From Methanomassiliicoccaceae archaeon (GTDB taxonomy: Archaea; Thermoplasmatota; Thermoplasmata; Methanomassiliicoccales; Methanomethylophilaceae), in NCBI GenBank assembly GCA_009778275.1, contig WRKC01000063.1:1-7803 (forward strand): a stretch of DNA of 7,803 nt, given 5' to 3'. The position numbers and the translations under genes are program-made. Every line of letters begins with the position of its first letter. The first letter of the stretch is position 1. Under the pieces are notes generated by a model, which saw nothing but the letters and a program-made list of their open reading frames with translations, ran no database searches and was not told the origin of the DNA. Positions 5,447 through 7,803 of this stretch are shown piece after piece.

Positions 5447-6643
5447 TTGTTTTCTCTTTTCTTCGGCGTCCTGCCCCGGCCTTCTGAATTTGACTATCAG
5501 TTCCTCATCGCCGAATTCCGCGCCGAGCATCTCGGCGTTGATCAGCGTCATGGGGAGGGCCACCGTCCTCCTTTGGCTCCCCGCCTCTATTATTATGGAA
5601 TTGTTGTTGCCTCTGAACAGCCCAATATCGTCCCTTTCCAGGAACGGCACTTTGAGGTGCAGCTTGTCTATGCCGTTCTCTGTATCGAAGCGCATGGGGC
5701 TCGCGTTCGCGTACACTTCCGTTGGGTCGGAGTCCCCGAAGATCATTTCCGCCATCTCATCGAGGTTCTCCGCCCCTCTGAGCTCCGTCTGAAGCTGGTA
5801 TGCGTACATTATCTTCAGAGGGTCGAACGCCTCATGTATCATTTCCATGTAGGTCTCCTGCTCCTCCAGTTTCCTTTTCATGAAATTGCCGTCAACATCG
5901 GCCGGCAGGACCTTGTTGACGATCAGGGATTCCACTGTCTTGTTGTACAGGCAAAGGTAGGTATAGGAGCGCATGGTCTCGTTTATGGGCATCCGCTCGG
6001 GATTGAGGACAAGCCTGATAGTGGTGTTCTCCGAATCCTCCAGTATGTCCTTTACCCTTTCCATGTTGTCCTTTATGTCTTCCAGGCTTCCCATCACTTC
6101 CTTTGAGGGAAGCGGGATGTCGATCATCCTCCCGACCGTCGCCCTTGCCAGGGACACCATCCTCTTAAGCAGCCCGAAGAGCCGGTCCACATACCAGTTC
6201 GAGACGTCCGGGAAACTGAGGAGCCTCAGGGTCTCGCCGGTGGGGGGCGTGTCGATTATCACCACGTCGTACTCCCCGCCGTCCTTGAACTGCAACACGT
6301 AGAAGAGGGCCGCGGCCATTTCCATCCCCGGCAGTATTGCCATCTCCTCGGCGGTGATGTCCTCCACTCCCTGGGACAGCATGAACGCCGAGATGTAGTC
6401 CCTTATGCTGGACCACTTCGTCCTCATCTCATGGATGATGTTAAGTTCCAAAGCGTCAAGGTTCTTCTCGACGTTGACGATCTCGGCGGACAGTTTCACG
6501 TCAAGGGAATCGCCGAGCGAATGGGCGGTGTCCACGCTCATAACCATCGTGCGGTACCCCAGCTTCGCGCATCTGCGCGCGGTCGCCGCCGCGACGGAGG
6601 TCTTTCCAACTCCACCCTTGCCGCTGTATATTATTATCCTCAT
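5438..6643 (-). CDS. ArsA/Get3-family ATPase with C-terminal HSP20-like domain
   Basis: The 401-residue product is a deviant-Walker-A (SIMIBI class) ATPase that should act as a cytosolic nucleotide-driven dimer. It shows SGKGGVGKTS at 7-16, switch I DTAHS at 38-42, switch II DTPPTGETLR at 131-140, and an LNPERM segment at 213-218 expected near the base. Residues about 322-386 look like the HSP20/alpha-crystallin-like domain found at the C-terminus of archaeal ArsA proteins. It lacks the zinc CxxC of eukaryotic Get3 and has only two Cys (C25, C231), so a metalloid site like that of arsenite-pump ArsA is unlikely, and no arsenite transporter gene is nearby. A role in protein targeting or chaperoning is possible but not shown. 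The gene follows the ferredoxin-domain gene by 22 nt and probably shares its transcript. The SD match (GTGA) is weak. Confidence 0.9.
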   Translation of the reverse strand: MRIIIYSGKGGVGKTSVAAATARRCAKLGYRTMVMSVDTAHSLGDSLDVKLSAEIVNVEKNLDALELNIIHEMRTKWSSIRDYISAFMLSQGVEDITAEEMAILPGMEMAAALFYVLQFKDGGEYDVVIIDTPPTGETLRLLSFPDVSNWYVDRLFGLLKRMVSLARATVGRMIDIPLPSKEVMGSLEDIKDNMERVKDILEDSENTTIRLVLNPERMPINETMRSYTYLCLYNKTVESLIVNKVLPADVDGNFMKRKLEEQETYMEMIHEAFDPLKIMYAYQLQTELRGAENLDEMAEMIFGDSDPTEVYANASPMRFDTENGIDKLHLKVPFLERDDIGLFRGNNNSIIIEAGSQRRTVALPMTLINAEMLGAEFGDEELIVKFRRPGQDAEEKRKQTF

Positions 6644-6665
6644 TCTCTCACATCGCCGGGGCCGT

Positions 6666-7304
6666 TCACGTGTCCTTCACGATGCATCCCCTCTGGTCGA
6701 GGGTCAGGACCCTGATCGGAATGTTCTTCCCCGCCCGGCCGACGGCCTCGCGGGCCACTGCGTCAAGGGAACAGCACGGTACGGTCATTCTTACCACCGT
6801 TAAACTTCTGATGTCATTTTTGGACAGTATCTCGGCCAGCTTGTCCCCGTGGCCGGTGTCGAACTTCGGGCAGCATATCGCTACCGCCCTTCCCCGGATA
6901 AGGTCCTCATGCATCCTGGAATACGCGAACGCCGAGCAGTCTGATGCCAGCAGGACATCCGCATTCCTGAAGATGGGAGAGGATGATGAGACCAGCCTTA
7001 TCTTGACGGGCCACTGCCTAAGCTCGCCGCTGCCGGGCCCCGCCGGGATCTGGCCGGCCTGAGGGGAGGGGCTAAAGGCCGCCCCCGGCATGATCACTTG
7101 AGGCGTTTCGCACCCGCACGATTCTATGAATGATATCGCTCCCTGAGGGCATGCGGGCAGGCAGTCGCCAAGACCGTCGCAGAAATCCGCCCTTACCAAT
7201 TTGGCTTTGCCGTTAACAATAGCCAGCGCCCCTTCGTGGCAGGCGGAGACGCACAGCCCGCAGCCGTCGCATTTGAACTCGTCGATAACGATTCCCTTTG
7301 CCAT
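6666..7304 (-). CDS. 4Fe-4S ferredoxin-domain protein with conserved Cys-rich C-terminal domain
   Basis: The product has 212 residues from the ATG at 7304. A longer frame to 7352 exists, but its extra 16 residues are unlike the family, and the TATA box lies inside it. The N-terminal ferredoxin fold has C12-x2-C15-x2-C18-x3-C22 and then C42-x5-C48-x3-C52-P. The second motif has Leu at 45 where a fourth cysteine is usual. After a Pro/Gly-rich linker (about 72-93) comes the conserved C-terminal domain of this anaerobe family (ELRQWPV, DVLLASDCSAFAY, CCPKFD, VVRMTVPCC), including adjacent pairs C144-C145 and C177-C178. Family members are annotated only as Fe-S binding proteins. An electron-carrier or cluster-sensing role is inferred. 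No membrane segment is visible. The ArsA-like gene follows by 22 nt. Confidence 0.88.
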   Translation of the reverse strand: MAKGIVIDEFKCDGCGLCVSACHEGALAIVNGKAKLVRADFCDGLGDCLPACPQGAISFIESCGCETPQVIMPGAAFSPSPQAGQIPAGPGSGELRQWPVKIRLVSSSSPIFRNADVLLASDCSAFAYSRMHEDLIRGRAVAICCPKFDTGHGDKLAEILSKNDIRSLTVVRMTVPCCSLDAVAREAVGRAGKNIPIRVLTLDQRGCIVKDT

Positions 7305-7326
7305 GAGGGAGCATAACGGTTGCAGC

Positions 7327-7340
7327 CTAATATCTCTTAT
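7327..7340 (-). promoter_or_regulatory. TATA-like box for the ferredoxin / ArsA-like unit
   Basis: The minus strand reads ATAAGAGATATTAG, centred about 29 nt before the ATG at 7304. That spacing would put the transcription start at or next to the start codon, a leaderless mRNA. It fits the lack of any SD sequence before 7304 (the bases there are CTCCCTC). Confidence 0.45.
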
Positions 7341-7353
7341 GCAGAAGCGCATT

Positions 7354-7365
7354 GGTCGGCCGACC
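7354..7365. promoter_or_regulatory. 12-bp perfect palindrome upstream of the ferredoxin-gene promoter
   Basis: GGTCGGCCGACC is a perfect palindrome ending 14 bp upstream of the TATA-like box at 7327-7340. Position and symmetry suit an operator for a dimeric regulator of the ferredoxin/ArsA-like unit. It could also be part of the 3' end of the small gene upstream. It was found by eye and is untested. Confidence 0.35.
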
Positions 7366-7387
7366 CAGAAATAAGGAGAGAGAAATG
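7366..7387 (-). terminator. Pyrimidine-rich tract after the 63-aa gene, possible terminator
   Basis: About 28 nt past the stop codon at 7415 the minus strand becomes T/C-rich (CATTTCTCTCTCC, then TTATTTCTG). Archaeal transcription often ends in T-rich tracts without a hairpin, so this may end the small gene's transcript before the next promoter. Support is positional only. Confidence 0.3.
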
Positions 7388-7414
7388 ATGAACACGGGCC
7401 GGCCGGTTTTGCGC

Positions 7415-7606
7415 TCAGGGATATACCGTTCCCGCTTCCCTATCTATCCTCCCTTTGTTTATCTCAATGTAAAAATCCGCATATTCGACGGCTATCGCAA
7501 GAAATGCTTCCAGCCTTACAAAGATGTCTATGTTGCTCATTTCCATCAAATTCCACAGGGCCTCGCGGAGTTCTTCCGCTTCCGGAGATATCTTTATTGA
7601 CATCAT
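7415..7606 (-). CDS. Hypothetical small protein, 63 aa, acidic and helical
   Basis: I do not recognise a family. The chain opens with ATG ATG, so the start may be 7606 or 7603. It looks like a single-domain helical protein: an acidic helix (SPEAEELREALWNLMEM), then a hydrophobic helix around residues 26-48 (DIFVRLEAFLAIAVEYADFY), then a short polar end. Codons (ATA, AGG, GAA, GCG) match the neighbours. A TATA box is centred 28 nt before the ATG, so the mRNA is probably leaderless; the only SD-like GGAG is too far away (about 15 nt). A frame on the opposite strand (7352-7600) overlaps it, but reads as an Arg/Tyr/Phe-rich shadow. It lies between the tRNA and the ferredoxin gene and seems to be its own transcription unit. 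Confidence 0.65.
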   Translation of the reverse strand: MMSIKISPEAEELREALWNLMEMSNIDIFVRLEAFLAIAVEYADFYIEINKGRIDREAGTVYP

Positions 7607-7630
7607 ACGAAATAGATTCTCTCCATATCA

Positions 7631-7637
7631 TATATAA
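7631..7637 (-). promoter_or_regulatory. TATA box for the 63-aa gene
   Basis: The minus strand reads TTATATA within a strongly AT-rich segment, centred 28 nt before the ATG at 7606. That is the classical archaeal TATA-to-start distance and implies a leaderless transcript. It is the clearest promoter in the window. Confidence 0.6.
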
Positions 7638-7647
7638 TCATAAATAT

Positions 7648-7671
7648 ACAGTTAATATTCTTAACAGTTAA
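7648..7671 (-). repeat. Two direct copies of TTAACTGT, 16 bp apart
   Basis: The minus strand carries TTAACTGT at 7671-7664 and again at 7655-7648, and a GTTAA/TTAAC inverted repeat (7651-7665) links the two. The pair ends 10 bp upstream of the TATA box of the 63-aa gene, where archaeal regulators or a B-recognition element would act. The element is AT-rich, so chance is possible. Confidence 0.35.
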
Positions 7672-7705
7672 AAAGATGGGTCATTTCGAAGTGAAAGAGC
7701 CAAAA
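7670..7705 (-). terminator. T-runs downstream of the tRNA gene
   Basis: On the minus strand TTTT (7705-7702) follows the tRNA 3' end by 15 nt and TTTTT (7674-7670) by about 46 nt. Short T-runs are the usual intrinsic termination signals of archaeal RNA polymerase, so these probably end the tRNA transcript before the promoter of the 63-aa gene. Confidence 0.35.
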
Positions 7706-7720
7706 CATTATAGAAGGGTG

Positions 7721-7803
7721 TGCCGAGCGAGGGGTTCGAACCCTCGACCTTCGGATTTCCCTGGAAGAGGTCTGTTGACCAGAACCCTATGAGTCCGACG
7801 CTC
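7721..7803 (-). tRNA. tRNA-Met (CAT anticodon), intron-containing, 5' part outside window
   Basis: Reading the minus strand from the window edge: D-stem 3' arm GAGC, G26, anticodon stem TCGGA, loop CTCATA, a 31-nt intron, then loop A38, stem TCCGA, variable loop AGGTC, T-arm GAGGG-TTCGAAC-CCCTC, acceptor 3' strand GCTCGGC, and discriminator A at 7721. All stems pair perfectly and the mature numbering 38-73 fits exactly 36 nt. CCA is not encoded (CAC follows). The first 21 nucleotides lie beyond the right edge. A CAT anticodon also occurs in initiator tRNA-Met and in tRNA-Ile2. The anticodon stem lacks the GGG/CCC of initiators, and introns are well known in archaeal elongator tRNA-Met, so elongator Met is favoured. 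Confidence 0.92.
7757..7787 (-). other. tRNA intron (31 nt) at position 37/38 with relaxed bulge-helix-bulge
   Basis: Removing 7757-7787 restores the seven-base loop CTCATAA. A splice fold can be drawn with bulges TA^G and AA^A and a central helix pairing loop bases CTC with intron GGG, the fourth position being an A-A mismatch. Beyond it the intron pairs GG/CC, opens in a symmetric TTCT/TCTT internal loop, and closes with GGTC-AACA-GACC. This would be a substrate of the archaeal tRNA splicing endonuclease. Confidence 0.85.

Noticed and set aside
4417..5487. Long plus-strand frame of 356 codons
   Set aside because: It runs antisense across the AMMECR1 and coiled-coil genes. Its Leu/His/Phe-rich product is what the reverse of Lys/Glu-rich coding gives, and it spans two well-supported genes.
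5447..6106. Plus-strand frame of 219 codons opposite the ArsA-like gene
   Set aside because: It is the shadow of a strongly supported ATPase, with no motif or own start signals.
7305..7352. N-terminal extension of the ferredoxin-domain protein to the ATG at 7352
   Set aside because: The 16 extra residues do not resemble the family N-terminus, and the segment carries the TATA-like box. MAKGIVIDEFKC is a natural start.
7352..7600. Plus-strand 82-codon frame, with an SD-like AAGGAGAG before an ATG at 7385-7390
   Set aside because: The SD resemblance is notable, but the product is Arg/Tyr/Phe-rich and overlaps the better-composed minus-strand 63-aa gene, which has its own TATA box. I cannot fully exclude it.
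7721..7803. tRNA as an integration (att) site with an adjoining island
   Set aside because: No integrase gene and no repeated copy of the tRNA 3' end is present in the window.

Overview
The window looks like chromosomal DNA of an archaeon, most likely a methanogen-related euryarchaeote of the Thermoplasmata/Methanomassiliicoccales type, although lineage cannot be fixed from this sequence alone. The evidence is: an elongator-type tRNA(CAT) split by a 31-nt intron at position 37/38 with a bulge-helix-bulge-like fold; TATA boxes about 25-30 nt upstream of starts, two of them placed so that the mRNA would be leaderless; an archaeal-type ArsA/Get3-like ATPase with a C-terminal HSP20-like domain; and a secreted parallel beta-helix repeat protein like the adhesin-like proteins of gut methanogens. 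Every supported gene lies on the minus strand, so transcription runs from high to low coordinates.

Layout in transcription order. (1) 7721-7803: 3' two thirds of an intron-containing tRNA-Met(CAT), cut by the right edge. (2) 7415-7606: a 63-aa hypothetical protein behind a strong TATA box. (3) 6666-7304 and 5438-6643: a ferredoxin-domain protein followed 22 nt later by an ArsA-like ATPase, probably one unit. (4) 5385 to 1915: a tight four-gene unit with its own TATA box and Shine-Dalgarno (SD) site. It encodes a hendecad coiled-coil protein with a Met-rich helix, an AMMECR1-domain protein (1-nt gap), dihydroorotase PyrC (4-nt gap) and a Cys-rich YkgJ-family protein (overlapping pyrC by about 20 nt). 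(5) 1573-1914: a noncoding stretch with inverted repeats, a TATA box and a leader hairpin. (6) 1572 to beyond the left edge: a large secreted beta-helix protein with 13 visible repeats and a very recent 156-bp internal duplication.

Only PyrC has a firmly known reaction (pyrimidine synthesis). AMMECR1, the YkgJ-like protein, the ferredoxin-domain protein and the ArsA homologue belong to recognisable families whose role here is unknown. The most unusual points are the coiled-coil/Met-rich protein next to a Get3-like ATPase that lacks the zinc CxxC, a ferredoxin whose second cluster lacks one cysteine, the relaxed splice motif of the tRNA, and an upstream ORF whose stop codon abuts the adhesin start. 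I found no CRISPR array, insertion sequence or defence system.
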